Shown: piece by piece, positions 38,400 to 46,855 of the stretch
How positions within the stretch are numbered: position 1 is the stretch's first letter
Layout of the letters: each line of letters begins with the position of its first letter
DNA from: Altibacter sp. HG106
Lineage (GTDB): Bacteria; Bacteroidota; Bacteroidia; Flavobacteriales; Flavobacteriaceae
Direction of reading: 5' to 3'
Assembly: GCF_028561755.1 (NCBI RefSeq)
Contig: NZ_JAQQTD010000005.1
Span: 310,001 to 374,000 of the forward strand
DNA length: 64,000 bases
Program-made: the position numbers and the translations under genes
The notes under the pieces: model-generated
Database searches by the model: none
What the model was told of the DNA's origin: nothing
What the model saw: only the letters and a program-made list of their open reading frames with translations

Positions 38400-38855
38400 A
38401 TGAAGAAAATAAACGTCTTGATGGTATGCCTAGGCAATATTTGTCGTTCTCCCCTAGCGGAAGGCATTTTGCGATCAAAAGTGAATAGCAACGAAGTGGA
38501 AGTCCGTTCCGCTGGTACCGGTGGCTGGCATGTGGGCGAACAACCCGACCCGCGAAGTATCGCAGTAGCTAAGAAAAACGGACTGGACATTACCGACCAA
38601 CGCGGTCGGCAATTTAAAGTATCCGATTTTGATGCGTTCGATCATATTTTTGTGATGGATGCTTCCAACAAGAGCGATGTACTCGCCATGGCGCCTTCCG
38701 AAGAAGCGAAAGAAAAAGTACAGATGATATTGGAAGAACTATTTCCTGAGGAACACGTAGATGTGCCCGACCCTTATTATGGGGGCGATCGCGGTTTCGA
38801 TCAGGTATATGACATGTTGGAAAAAGCGTGTACCAAAATTGCGGCACGCCTCTAG
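38400..38855 (+). CDS. Low-molecular-weight protein-tyrosine phosphatase
   Basis: A 151-residue phosphatase. The P-loop CLGNICRS holds the nucleophile C10 and R16, and the acid/base D124 is in VPDPYYGG, both in the standard places. GWHVGEQPDPRS and RGRQFKVSDFDAFDHIFVMD are further family stretches. It should remove phosphate from tyrosine residues; in Gram-negative bacteria such enzymes often oppose tyrosine kinases of polysaccharide export, but none is nearby. A TATTTTTA box lies 5 bases before the ATG, inside the T-run of the dnaA terminator. Confidence 0.95.
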   Translation: MKKINVLMVCLGNICRSPLAEGILRSKVNSNEVEVRSAGTGGWHVGEQPDPRSIAVAKKNGLDITDQRGRQFKVSDFDAFDHIFVMDASNKSDVLAMAPSEEAKEKVQMILEELFPEEHVDVPDPYYGGDRGFDQVYDMLEKACTKIAARL

Positions 38856-38903
38856 TTTCATATTACATCCCTTTTGCGTATTTTTAGAAAAAAGACACTC
38901 GTT

Positions 38904-40286
38904 ATGAAACATGCCTTGACCCTACCCCTACTACTTTTTTGTGCTACGCTGCTACATGCACAGTCCATCGACCTCAGCCTAACGCTGGTTTCTGATGAAT
39001 TTTCTTCACCCCTAAACCTGCAACATGCCGGCGATGACCGCTTGTTCGTTGTTGAACAGGGCGGATTGATTCGAATTCTAAACAATGATGGTTCGGTAAA
39101 CGCCGTTCCGTTTTTAGATCTCTCGGGACAGATTTCAGTTGGAGGGGAACGCGGACTCTTAGGATTGGCCTTTCACCCAGACTATGATACGAACGGGTTC
39201 TTCTATGTAAATTATACCGATACCGCCGGAGATACTCAAGTGTCTCGTTTTTCGGTAAGTACTGGCGATCCTGACGTCGCCGATCCGGGGAGTGAGCTTC
39301 CTATCCTTGGTTTTGACCAACCGCAATCCAATCACAATGGAGGATGTTTGGCCTTTGGACCCGACGGCTATCTCTACATTTCATCTGGTGATGGTGGCGG
39401 AGGTGGCGACACCAACAATCGCGCGCAGAATACTGAATTATTACTCGGAAAAATGCTGCGAATTGATATCGACACGCCTTCAGGTGGCGAGAATTATAGT
39501 ATTCCGGCGGATAATCCTTTCGCAGGAGATCCCTCGAAGGCAGAGGAAATTTGGGCTTATGGACTTCGGAATCCGTGGAAGTTTTCTTTTGATGCTGATA
39601 CCGGAGATATATGGATTGGCGATGTAGGGCAAGGAGATGTTGAAGAGATCGATCGAGCCGGAAGCACCGAAGCGGGTCTAAACTACGGCTGGCGGTGCTA
39701 TGAAGGATCCGATCCGTTCAACACCTCGGGATGTCCTGACCCTTCTGAGTTAACCTTTCCAATTGCAGAATACTCCTCCTCTACTGGTTCGGGGAATCAG
39801 GCGGTTACAGGAGGCTATGTTTATCGTGGAGATACCTATCCGGCCATGGAAGGCCTGTATTTTTTCGCCGACCTTACCGGTGGTTTTATCGGAACGGTAG
39901 ATGATAGTGGCACCCTTACCGAATACGATGGCTTTCCTGGTTTTTGGGTGTCTTTCGGAGAAGATGTGAACAACGAACTTTATATTATTGATTTGAATGG
40001 GGGGGTGTATCAAATGGAGGCCACTTTTGGGGTGGAGGACGTTGTGAATACTTCCGTAGCGCTTTATCCCAATCCAACATCAGATCGTGTTACCCTGTCA
40101 GTTTCGCAAGGCGTAATGGAGCGCGTCGTGATTACCGGTGTTCAGGGAAATCGCATGATGGAAAGGAGCGATATTTCTTCCGAAGAAATAACTGTTACTA
40201 CGGCTTCTTTGGCCACGGGCATTTATTTTGTACGGGTCACCTTAGACTCTGGGGCCTCGATCGTAAAAAAACTAGTGGTCCGTTAA
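38904..40286 (+). CDS. Secreted PQQ-dependent sugar dehydrogenase-like protein with type IX sorting tail
   Basis: A 460-residue exported protein with signal peptide residues 1-19 (ends LLHAQ). Residues about 25-375 form a six-bladed propeller of the soluble glucose/sorbosone dehydrogenase family: DRLFVVEQGG, GERGLLGLAFHPDY, NHNGGCLAFGPDGYLYISSGDGGGGGD, EIWAYGLRNPWKFSFD and DVGQGDVEEID. The final 75 residues are a type A type IX sorting domain (VALYPNPTSDRV, LATGIYFVRV, KKLVVR). It likely oxidises sugars at the cell surface with PQQ as cofactor, supplied or made elsewhere. The ATG at 38904 opens the signal peptide. Confidence 0.92.
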   Translation: MKHALTLPLLLFCATLLHAQSIDLSLTLVSDEFSSPLNLQHAGDDRLFVVEQGGLIRILNNDGSVNAVPFLDLSGQISVGGERGLLGLAFHPDYDTNGFFYVNYTDTAGDTQVSRFSVSTGDPDVADPGSELPILGFDQPQSNHNGGCLAFGPDGYLYISSGDGGGGGDTNNRAQNTELLLGKMLRIDIDTPSGGENYSIPADNPFAGDPSKAEEIWAYGLRNPWKFSFDADTGDIWIGDVGQGDVEEIDRAGSTEAGLNYGWRCYEGSDPFNTSGCPDPSELTFPIAEYSSSTGSGNQAVTGGYVYRGDTYPAMEGLYFFADLTGGFIGTVDDSGTLTEYDGFPGFWVSFGEDVNNELYIIDLNGGVYQMEATFGVEDVVNTSVALYPNPTSDRVTLSVSQGVMERVVITGVQGNRMMERSDISSEEITVTTASLATGIYFVRVTLDSGASIVKKLVVR

Positions 40287-40288
40287 TC

Positions 40289-41002
40289 GTGGAAGCGCCC
40301 AAAGGAAACGTATACCTTATTCCGTGTACTCTTGGGGAAACTCCTCCCCTGGAGGTGTTGCCACTGCTCGTAAAAAAAGCGGTAGAGCATATTGATCATT
40401 ATATCGTAGAACATGAAAAAACAGCGCGACGCTTTATCAAAAGTATTGTCCCTAGAAAATCGCAACCCGATCTTCGCATATCGATGATCAACAAATTTAC
40501 TGATCCCTTGGAAATCCCGGAGATGTTATCCCCCTGCTTAGAAGGACTTGATGTGGGCGTCATTAGTGATGCCGGGTGTCCTGGAATCGCCGATCCCGGT
40601 GCGCTGGTGGTACAATCTGCCCATCGCCAGGGAATTAAAGTGGTGCCCCTGGTAGGCCCTTCTTCTCTACTATTGGGAATGATGGCAAGCGGTTTCAACG
40701 GACAGAATTTTGCCTTCAATGGGTATTTGCCTATTGACAAGCAAGAGCGGAAGAAAGCCTTGAAGCGCTTGGAGAAACGCTCGCAAGAAGAGGCACAATC
40801 TCAGTTGTTTATAGAAACTCCTTATCGAAACAATCAACTGCTGGAAAGTATGATGTCTGTATTGCATCCCGACACTCAGATTTGCGTGGCTTGCGACATC
40901 ACCCTACCCTCGGAATACATCAAAACAGCCACCGTCTCAGAATGGGCCAAAATAAAAGTGGATCTCAACAAGAGACCCACTTTATTTATCCTTCAGAAAT
41001 AA
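40289..41002 (+). CDS. SAM-dependent tetrapyrrole-type methyltransferase, RsmI-like
   Basis: A 237-residue methyltransferase related to RsmI, which methylates the ribose of C1402 in 16S rRNA. Motifs are GNVYLIPCTLGE at the start, VISDAGCPGIADPGALVVQSA, VVPLVGPSSLLLGMMASGFNGQNFAFNGYLP and LFIETPYRNNQLL. Bacteroidota carry this shorter RsmI-like form that lacks the C-terminal extension, so the target may differ from true RsmI. The start is GTG at 40289, 2 bases after the sugar dehydrogenase stop. Confidence 0.88.
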   Translation: MEAPKGNVYLIPCTLGETPPLEVLPLLVKKAVEHIDHYIVEHEKTARRFIKSIVPRKSQPDLRISMINKFTDPLEIPEMLSPCLEGLDVGVISDAGCPGIADPGALVVQSAHRQGIKVVPLVGPSSLLLGMMASGFNGQNFAFNGYLPIDKQERKKALKRLEKRSQEEAQSQLFIETPYRNNQLLESMMSVLHPDTQICVACDITLPSEYIKTATVSEWAKIKVDLNKRPTLFILQK

Positions 41003-41007
41003 GTTTC

Positions 41008-41664
41008 TTAGAGCAATCGAACTTTCGGGCGCTGATTCGGAAGAATCGGTGTCATATCGAACCCGCTAAACTTCTTCAAATAATATCCAATGGTGGTTCC
41101 AAAGGCATCGCTAAAGGCATGCGCCCCGCCGCTACGAAGGTACTTTTTTACGTTCCCAGCTCCCGCCAAGTGGGCTGCGGCCAGTATACCAGACTCCGTA
41201 ACCCGTACCCCATTAATCTTCTTCCCTACGAAACGTTTGATATCACGACGTAAAATCCATTTGTTGCGAGAGGTATAAGCATCAAAGGCAGCTTCCTGTA
41301 ATCGAGTGTCCGATAAAAAGTCGGTCGCATCATAGATACCAATCATTTCCAGCGTACTGGCAGAGAATTGATATTTCCCCATGTATCCAAACGGATTTAC
41401 CACGGAGTAATCTCCTTGGGATTCTTTAAATCCGAGCGCTTCTTTAAAGCCAAAATAGGTATTCCCTAAATAAAGTTCGAATGGGCGCGTCGGTTTTTTA
41501 ACAACCTTTAACACCTCGTCTTCGTTCGGCACCGTATAAAACAACTCCATGTCATCTACACGATACTTTGAGAGATCAATTGTACTGTTATCTGCCGAGA
41601 ACCCCATAGAGAACTGGATGATGACAGCCATAATTCCACAAAAAACGATTATTTTAGTTTTCAT
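41008..41664 (-). CDS. Exported lysozyme/transglycosylase-like protein, paralogue 1
   Basis: A 218-residue exported protein with an N-terminal hydrophobic signal (about 1-24). The core resembles lysozyme-like muramidases: a conserved glutamate in ALGFKESQGDYSVVNPFGYMGKYQFSASTL, then NKWILRRDI, GVRVTESGILAAAHLAGAGNVKKYL and DAFGTTIGYYLKKFSGFD. Databases often label such proteins 'peptidoglycan-binding protein LysM', but I see no LysM repeat. The glutamate in the ESQG motif would be the catalytic acid, so a periplasmic wall-cutting role is likely. The closest relative is the neighbour at 41947-42591. A TACTTTTG box is upstream. Confidence 0.8.
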   Translation of the reverse strand: MKTKIIVFCGIMAVIIQFSMGFSADNSTIDLSKYRVDDMELFYTVPNEDEVLKVVKKPTRPFELYLGNTYFGFKEALGFKESQGDYSVVNPFGYMGKYQFSASTLEMIGIYDATDFLSDTRLQEAAFDAYTSRNKWILRRDIKRFVGKKINGVRVTESGILAAAHLAGAGNVKKYLRSGGAHAFSDAFGTTIGYYLKKFSGFDMTPILPNQRPKVRLL

Positions 41665-41707
41665 ATAGTTAAAATTAAGAACCTGATAACGTTCTAATTT
41701 CAGCGCG

Positions 41708-41715
41708 CAAAAGTA
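41708..41715 (-). promoter_or_regulatory. Putative -7 element of lysozyme-like paralogue 1
   Basis: TACTTTTG on the reverse strand matches TAnnTTTG exactly, 43 bases before the ATG. No TTG at 19 bases was found. Confidence 0.4.
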
Positions 41716-41910
41716 CGATAAATTTTACAAATTTGATATTCAGGTAGTTAAAAAATGTTAAAACCCAGCATTCGCTGTAGTGTAGCCCGTCACATCAAAC
41801 AATGTAAAGACGGAGTATCCAGTAATTTGTTACAGGAGTACTATAAAAACTAAGGAAGATCATGCTCAATTCGAAATGTCTAGCATCATGTGTAGGAAAA
41901 GGTGTAAAAT

Positions 41911-41940
41911 GAAAAAATCAGGCTGTCAACCTGATTTTTT
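41911..41940 (-). terminator. Terminator of lysozyme-like paralogue 2
   Basis: A 10-base-pair stem (AAAAATCAGG / CCTGATTTTT) with a 7-base loop lies 6 bases beyond the stop of the reverse gene. It is also T-rich in the forward direction. Confidence 0.8.
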
Positions 41941-41946
41941 CAATAA

Positions 41947-42591
41947 TTATAATGCCACCTTGGCATTTGGATCGGGGAGAATTGATGATAGGTCATAGTG
42001 CGCGAACTTCGTCATGTACTTTGTGATCGGTACATTGTTAGCGTCTGCAAAAATGTTATCACCATTACTCTCCAAAAATCTTTTTACATTTTCGGCTCCC
42101 CCCAAATGAGCTGCGGCAATTAAGCCCGATTCGGTTACTTTAACACCATTCACTACTTGGCCGTCGTAAGCTGCAATATAATCTCGTAACACCCATTTAT
42201 TCAGGGAAATTAGCGTTTCTAACGCCTGTTCCTGCAACAAAGGGGATTGTAAGAATTTACTGCGACTACGAATACCTACCCAATCAAGGGCAGAACGACC
42301 AAATTGGTATTTACCTGCGTAACCCAATCTGTTCACAGCTCTGTAATTTCCACTGCTCTCACTAAAGCCGAGGTCCTCACAAAATCCAAGGTAAGACTTC
42401 CCAACAAAAGGAACATTCTGCTGGGGACTCATGTCTAAATCAATTATATCAGGAACATAGGCAAGTTCACCGATAACATTTAACTTAAACATTGAACTGC
42501 TGAAAGTTTCTGCTTTTTTGGCAGAAAACCCGGTGGCTACAAACGTAGCTACCAGCAGCAGCACAGACAATTTCATAAAACGTTTTGCCAT
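41947..42591 (-). CDS. Exported lysozyme/transglycosylase-like protein, paralogue 2
   Basis: A 214-residue exported protein, clearly related to paralogue 1. The signal peptide is residues 1-23 (ends TGFSA). The same glutamate motif is in LGFSESSGNYRAVNRLGYAGKYQFGRSAL, followed by NKWVLRDYI, GVKVTESGLIAAAHLGGAENVKRFL and TKYMTKFAHYDLSSILPDPNAKV. Both copies keep the whole core, so both are probably active. It has its own terminator, while the other copy has its own -7 box, so they are separate units. MltG and dapF next door also concern the cell wall. Confidence 0.8.
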   Translation of the reverse strand: MAKRFMKLSVLLLVATFVATGFSAKKAETFSSSMFKLNVIGELAYVPDIIDLDMSPQQNVPFVGKSYLGFCEDLGFSESSGNYRAVNRLGYAGKYQFGRSALDWVGIRSRSKFLQSPLLQEQALETLISLNKWVLRDYIAAYDGQVVNGVKVTESGLIAAAHLGGAENVKRFLESNGDNIFADANNVPITKYMTKFAHYDLSSILPDPNAKVAL

Positions 42592-42841
42592 GTTCTACTT
42601 ATTTTAGAATTATAATTATTGCCCTAAGGCTTCGTGCCAAAGGGAAATAAATTCTAAGTAGACATAATTGCGTGAACAATATGTCCACTCGAATTATTCA
42701 ATGTCTGCGCAATAATATTTTTAAGAACGTTATACGCTTTCTCAACGTATACCCCTAATATACGGCCGCTACAGTTGCTACACCCGCTCCTTAACAATCT
42801 TTAACCGGTATATTTACAAAGGTTTAACGGTATCAAATCGA

Positions 42842-43885
42842 CTATCGATTTACCCCTTGCTGTGAAAGCCATCGCACATAGGCGGCCTTATTTTGATTGT
42901 GTTGCGCCAGGGTTTTGGCGAATTTGTGATAGCCGAAGTTAGTTACATCAGCAACAAAATATAAGTAATCGTGTTGCTCGTAATTTAGAACGGCATCTAT
43001 GGAAGAAATGTCGGGCATGGCGATGGGCCCGGGCGGAACTCCGCGATATTTGTAGGTGTTGTAAGGAGAATCAAGGGTGAGGTCTTTATATAACACCCGT
43101 TTGATCACCTGATCGAAATCGCCATCCATTCGCTTTTTGGCATAAATAACCGTAGGGTCGGCTTGTAACGGCATCCCCAACCTAAGTCGGTTGATATAGA
43201 CCCCAGCCACTCGTGGACGCTCGTCGGTCTTAGCAGTTTCTTTCTGAACGATAGCGGCTAATGAAATCACTTGCATGGGAGTCATGTCCAGGTCGGCTGC
43301 CTTTTGTTTTCTACTATTTGTCCAAAAGCGTTGGTACTCTTCACGCATGCGGTCGCGAAATGCTTCCGCGGAAGTATTCCAATAAAATTCATAGGTGTTG
43401 GGCACATACATACCGAGCGCAGTATCTTCAGAATACTCGGTGTTCTCAAGAAATTCCGCCGCGCGAAAACCCTGTAGTAACGAAAGGCTATCGGCTTCAA
43501 TTTGCTGGGCTACATGGCCCGCTAAATCTTCCAATCGCTCCTGATTATTAAACTTCACCTGAATAGGAATGTTCTTACTGCGAATAGTATTTATAATGTC
43601 ATTGTTATTCATTCCCTTCCGAAGTACGTAATGCCCGGCTTTTATATTGGACACATATCCTTTTCGTTCTGCGGTGCGCTCAAAGGTGGCCTCATTCTGT
43701 AGCAACGGACTCAATTCTTCCATTACCTCGGCGAAGGAAGCATTGGTAGGAATATATACATGCGCTTCATCGTTATTGAACGCGGTATTGGGTGCAAATA
43801 TGTTGTGATAGACGTAATAGGCAAAGCCGGCCATGCCTATAAGCCCCAAAAGGGCGACTGCTACTAGAATTTTTTTCAGATACAT
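42842..43885 (-). CDS. mltG: Endolytic murein transglycosylase MltG
   Basis: A 347-residue inner membrane protein (YceG family) that cuts nascent glycan strands and ends their elongation. One transmembrane helix is at residues 8-27. A LysM-like subdomain follows (VYIPTNASFAEVMEEL, GHYVLRKGMNNNDIINTIR). The catalytic glutamate is in LAAIVQKETAKTDERPRVAGVYINRL, with PLQADPTVIYA and the closing SPYNTYKYRGVPPGPIAMPDISSIDAVLN. Length is normal. The GNAT gene ends 4 bases upstream of its start, so mltG, GNAT and dapF form one reverse unit. Confidence 0.95.
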   Translation of the reverse strand: MYLKKILVAVALLGLIGMAGFAYYVYHNIFAPNTAFNNDEAHVYIPTNASFAEVMEELSPLLQNEATFERTAERKGYVSNIKAGHYVLRKGMNNNDIINTIRSKNIPIQVKFNNQERLEDLAGHVAQQIEADSLSLLQGFRAAEFLENTEYSEDTALGMYVPNTYEFYWNTSAEAFRDRMREEYQRFWTNSRKQKAADLDMTPMQVISLAAIVQKETAKTDERPRVAGVYINRLRLGMPLQADPTVIYAKKRMDGDFDQVIKRVLYKDLTLDSPYNTYKYRGVPPGPIAMPDISSIDAVLNYEQHDYLYFVADVTNFGYHKFAKTLAQHNQNKAAYVRWLSQQGVNR

Positions 43886-43889
43886 GGTA

Positions 43890-44423
43890 TTAGACAGTGG
43901 GTTGAAAACATTGGTAAATTGCTTCGTCCTTAAATCCTTCCTTGGTCTTTATCCAGTCCTTACGGACCGAGGTTTGTGAAAACCCGCAGGCGGTAAACAA
44001 TTGTTTACTTCGTTCGTTATCGGTGGTAATGTGCGCGTATAATTGATGTACCTCCAAGGTACGAAACGCATAACCGCACAATTGCTGTAAGGCCATGCGT
44101 GCAAACCCCTTCCCGCGTGCGTCCTCGTCAAAAATAATAATTCCTACGCCGGCACGACGGTGCTTTGGATCAAAATCAAACAAATCGACACACCCTACAG
44201 GCGCATCGTCACTTGTTGTTGTGATGACCAGTCGCAGTTGTTTGACTTCATAGATGTCGCGATGGGAATTTTTGAGGTACTCTGTCAATATGTGCTTGGA
44301 AAAGGGCGTAAGTGTATGACTTACTTCCCACAAAGATTCGTCATTCTCCAGCGCATGCAACCAGTGAATATCTTCAGGCTCCAAGGCGCGAAGGGTAATC
44401 GTATCTCCCTCTAACGTGATCAT
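43890..44423 (-). CDS. GNAT family N-acetyltransferase (RimJ/RimL-like)
   Basis: A 177-residue acetyltransferase of the RimJ/RimL type: ITLRALEPEDIHWLHALEND at the start, VGCVDLFDFDPKHRRAGVGIIIFDEDARGKGFARMAL containing the acetyl-CoA loop, and HQLYAHITTDNERSKQLFTACGF. Relatives modify protein N-termini or polyamines; the acceptor here is unknown. It overlaps dapF by 4 bases upstream and is followed by mltG after 4 bases, so it belongs to this cell-wall unit by position only. Confidence 0.9.
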   Translation of the reverse strand: MITLEGDTITLRALEPEDIHWLHALENDESLWEVSHTLTPFSKHILTEYLKNSHRDIYEVKQLRLVITTTSDDAPVGCVDLFDFDPKHRRAGVGIIIFDEDARGKGFARMALQQLCGYAFRTLEVHQLYAHITTDNERSKQLFTACGFSQTSVRKDWIKTKEGFKDEAIYQCFQPTV

Positions 44424-45196
44424 AGTGTGAATGTACCTTTGAATACTTCTTTCGCCGGACCTTTTAGATAAATGTTTCGGAAGCCTACTTCGGAAGCATC
44501 AAATTGCACCTCAAGCATGCCTCCCATGGTTTCAATGGCAATGGTTTCCGCTTGCGCCTTTCCCATGGAGTACATCGCCAGAGCGACTGCCACCACTCCG
44601 GTTCCGCAGGAAAGTGTCTCATCTTCTACCCCTCGTTCATAGGTGCGCACCGTAAAAGTGTCACTTTCTTTGGCGCTCACAAAATTGACGTTGGCCCCTT
44701 GTGCGCCATAGACTTCGTTTCTTATACGCCTTCCTTCGGAAACGACCGCATGTTTAAAAACATCGTCTACCATAGTCACATGATGTGGCGATCCCGTGTC
44801 TAAAAAGCAATGCGACGCTTCCACGGAAACATTGGAAACTTCCTGCATTTTCAGGGAAACCGTCTCGCCTTCAATAGTGGCATAATGCATGCCGTCAACA
44901 GCTTCAAAAGAAGCTTCTGTATCAATAATTCCCAACGTTTGTGCGAACAGAGCAATACAGCGCCCACCATTACCACACATCGAGCTCGGCCGACCATCAG
45001 CATTAAAATACACCATGGTAAAATCGGCCTCAAAATGATCTTCCAAAAGTATCAGGCCGTCTGCCCCTATGCCAAATTTTCGGTCGCACATCATTGCGAT
45101 TGCTTTGGTATCATTTTTGGGGAATAGTTCCTGACGATTGTCAATAAGTATAAAGTCGTTTCCGGTTCCTTGATATTTGTAAAAAGTTAGTTCCAT
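44420..45196 (-). CDS. dapF: Diaminopimelate epimerase
   Basis: A 258-residue racemase that converts LL- to meso-diaminopimelate for peptidoglycan and lysine. The two catalytic cysteines are in NADGRPSSMCGNGGRC and ETLSCGTGVVA. FYKYQGTGNDFILIDNR is the usual start, and FGIGADGLILL follows. The ATG at 45196 gives this standard N-terminus; six codons further upstream are unlikely to be used. A TACCTTTG box ends 7 bases in front of this ATG. It overlaps the GNAT gene by 4 bases. Confidence 0.96.
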   Translation of the reverse strand: MELTFYKYQGTGNDFILIDNRQELFPKNDTKAIAMMCDRKFGIGADGLILLEDHFEADFTMVYFNADGRPSSMCGNGGRCIALFAQTLGIIDTEASFEAVDGMHYATIEGETVSLKMQEVSNVSVEASHCFLDTGSPHHVTMVDDVFKHAVVSEGRRIRNEVYGAQGANVNFVSAKESDTFTVRTYERGVEDETLSCGTGVVAVALAMYSMGKAQAETIAIETMGGMLEVQFDASEVGFRNIYLKGPAKEVFKGTFTL

Positions 45197-45203
45197 GTAG
45201 GAA

Positions 45204-45211
45204 CAAAGGTA
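45204..45211 (-). promoter_or_regulatory. Putative -7 element of dapF
   Basis: TACCTTTG on the reverse strand is an exact TAnnTTTG match, 7 bases before the dapF ATG. No TTG at 19 bases was found. Confidence 0.45.
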
Positions 45212-45327
45212 CAAAAAGCCTGTGGCAATCGCCGGGGGCTGTGCCTGTTAAATACTCGTTAAATAGGAAACAGCGGCGCAATACTGTCGTCATTAATATG
45301 TTATTTTAATAGTAAAACTTTGAAGAT

Positions 45328-46725
45328 ATGAAACAGACCATGCGATTACTTTTAGTGGCCTTGGTAGCCGGGGCTGTCACCTTAGGAGGCTACAAATTAT
45401 TTGTAGAAGAAGCCAATACGATTGCCTATGTACAATCTGATGAGAATGCTTCCTTTATTCCTACCTCAAACACCAAAGCAGCGGCCTTCGCTTCGGGAGT
45501 AGAATTTACCGAAGCAGCTGAAAAAACGGTGAATGCCGTGGTGCACGTAAAAAACACCACCATCAGCAGACAGCCATCCAACATCATGGAATACTTTTAC
45601 GGCGGTGGCGAACCTCGTGCCATGTTAGGAACGGGAAGCGGAGTGATCATTTCTCCCGATGGCTATATCATTACCAATAACCACGTGATCGCTAACGCAT
45701 CACAATTGGAGGTTACCCTTAACGATAACCGAACCTACGAAGCCGAATTGGTGGGAACCGACCCCAAAACTGATATTGCACTGATCCGTATTGATGCCGA
45801 AGGCGACCTACCTTTTGTTCCCTTTGGTGACAGCAATTCGGTTAAAATTGGCGAGTGGGTGTTGGCCGTAGGGAATCCGTTTAACCTCACCTCTACGGTG
45901 ACCGCCGGAATTGTAAGCGCCAAGGCGCGTGACCTTAATGAATTCGACCGCAACCCGCAGTCCTTTATCCAAACCGATGCCGCGGTGAATCGCGGTAACA
46001 GTGGTGGAGCCCTCGTCAATACGCGCGGAGAGTTGATCGGGATCAATACAGCGATCACTTCGGAAACAGGTTCGTATGTGGGATACGCTTTTGCAGTACC
46101 TAGTAATAATGCCCGAAAAGTGATTGAAGATATCATGGAGTACGGAAATGTACAACGCGGGATTCTTGGTATTTCCGCAGCCAATGTAAGCAACCCTGCC
46201 CTGCGTCAGCAAGGCATTAATGAAACCGAAGGGGTGTATGTGGCCGGAATCGAGCCCGGAAGCGGAGCCGATAAAGGCGGAATCAAAGAAGGCGACATTA
46301 TTAAAAAATTAGACGGCTATAAAATTGGCAAGTTTTCGGACCTCAGCGGATACCTGGGAGCCAAACGCCCTAATGACGTAGTACAAGTTACCGTCTTGCG
46401 TAATGGAAGGGAGAAAGTAATTCCGGTAACCCTCATTAAACTGGAGACCTATGAGATGAGTGATATCGGACTCGAAGTACGAAATACCTCCCAAGCGAAC
46501 TTGCAACAACGCAACTTAGAATATGGCGTAGAAGTATCGCGTTCACTTACACAGGAAATGCAACGCTATAATTTAGTAGGCATTATCATTACACAAATCA
46601 ATGATCAGCCGGTACGCGACATTGATGACGCCAAACGCATCATGAATCGACGTGACGGTCAAGACCCTATTAAAGTTACTTTTGTTGATCAAAAAGGAGA
46701 GAAAAACTCCTTTATTTTCAGATAA
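45328..46725 (+). CDS. Periplasmic serine protease of the HtrA/Deg family
   Basis: A 465-residue protease with an N-terminal signal or anchor helix (residues 6-24). The trypsin-like domain has the full catalytic triad: H119 in ITNNHVI, D149 in DPKTDIALI and S225 in NRGNSGGALV. Two PDZ domains follow at about 275-365 (GVYVAGIEPGSGADKGGIKEGDIIKKLDG) and 375-463 (VGIIITQINDQPVRDIDDAKRIM). It should degrade or refold damaged envelope proteins. It is a single-gene unit with its own terminator. The gene just downstream, GAPDH, has its own promoter. Confidence 0.95.
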   Translation: MKQTMRLLLVALVAGAVTLGGYKLFVEEANTIAYVQSDENASFIPTSNTKAAAFASGVEFTEAAEKTVNAVVHVKNTTISRQPSNIMEYFYGGGEPRAMLGTGSGVIISPDGYIITNNHVIANASQLEVTLNDNRTYEAELVGTDPKTDIALIRIDAEGDLPFVPFGDSNSVKIGEWVLAVGNPFNLTSTVTAGIVSAKARDLNEFDRNPQSFIQTDAAVNRGNSGGALVNTRGELIGINTAITSETGSYVGYAFAVPSNNARKVIEDIMEYGNVQRGILGISAANVSNPALRQQGINETEGVYVAGIEPGSGADKGGIKEGDIIKKLDGYKIGKFSDLSGYLGAKRPNDVVQVTVLRNGREKVIPVTLIKLETYEMSDIGLEVRNTSQANLQQRNLEYGVEVSRSLTQEMQRYNLVGIIITQINDQPVRDIDDAKRIMNRRDGQDPIKVTFVDQKGEKNSFIFR

Positions 46726-46744
46726 ATAGAACTGCATAATAACA

Positions 46745-46778
46745 AAACCCGCTTCCTACGTAGCGGGTTTTTTATTTT
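46745..46778 (+). terminator. Terminator after the HtrA gene
   Basis: A 9-base-pair stem (AAACCCGCT / AGCGGGTTT) with an 8-base loop and a long T-run, 20 bases past the stop. Confidence 0.9.
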
Positions 46779-46786
46779 TGTGAAAA

Positions 46787-46821
46787 TTGCTTCTCGAAAA
46801 CGTTTTAGTTAACTATTTTTG
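46787..46821 (+). promoter_or_regulatory. Putative promoter of the GAPDH gene
   Basis: An exact -7 box TATTTTTG (46814-46821) lies 34 bases before the ATG. The nearest TTG (46787-46789) is 24 bases upstream, longer than the usual 19, so the -33 part is uncertain. Confidence 0.5.
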
Positions 46822-46855
46822 CAGCCAAATAGAAACACCCTAAACCCTTTTAACT

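Noticed and set aside
41008-42591. Prophage lysis genes
   Set aside because: The lysozyme-like proteins have Sec-type signals, lie next to host wall genes, and no holin, capsid or integrase gene is near.
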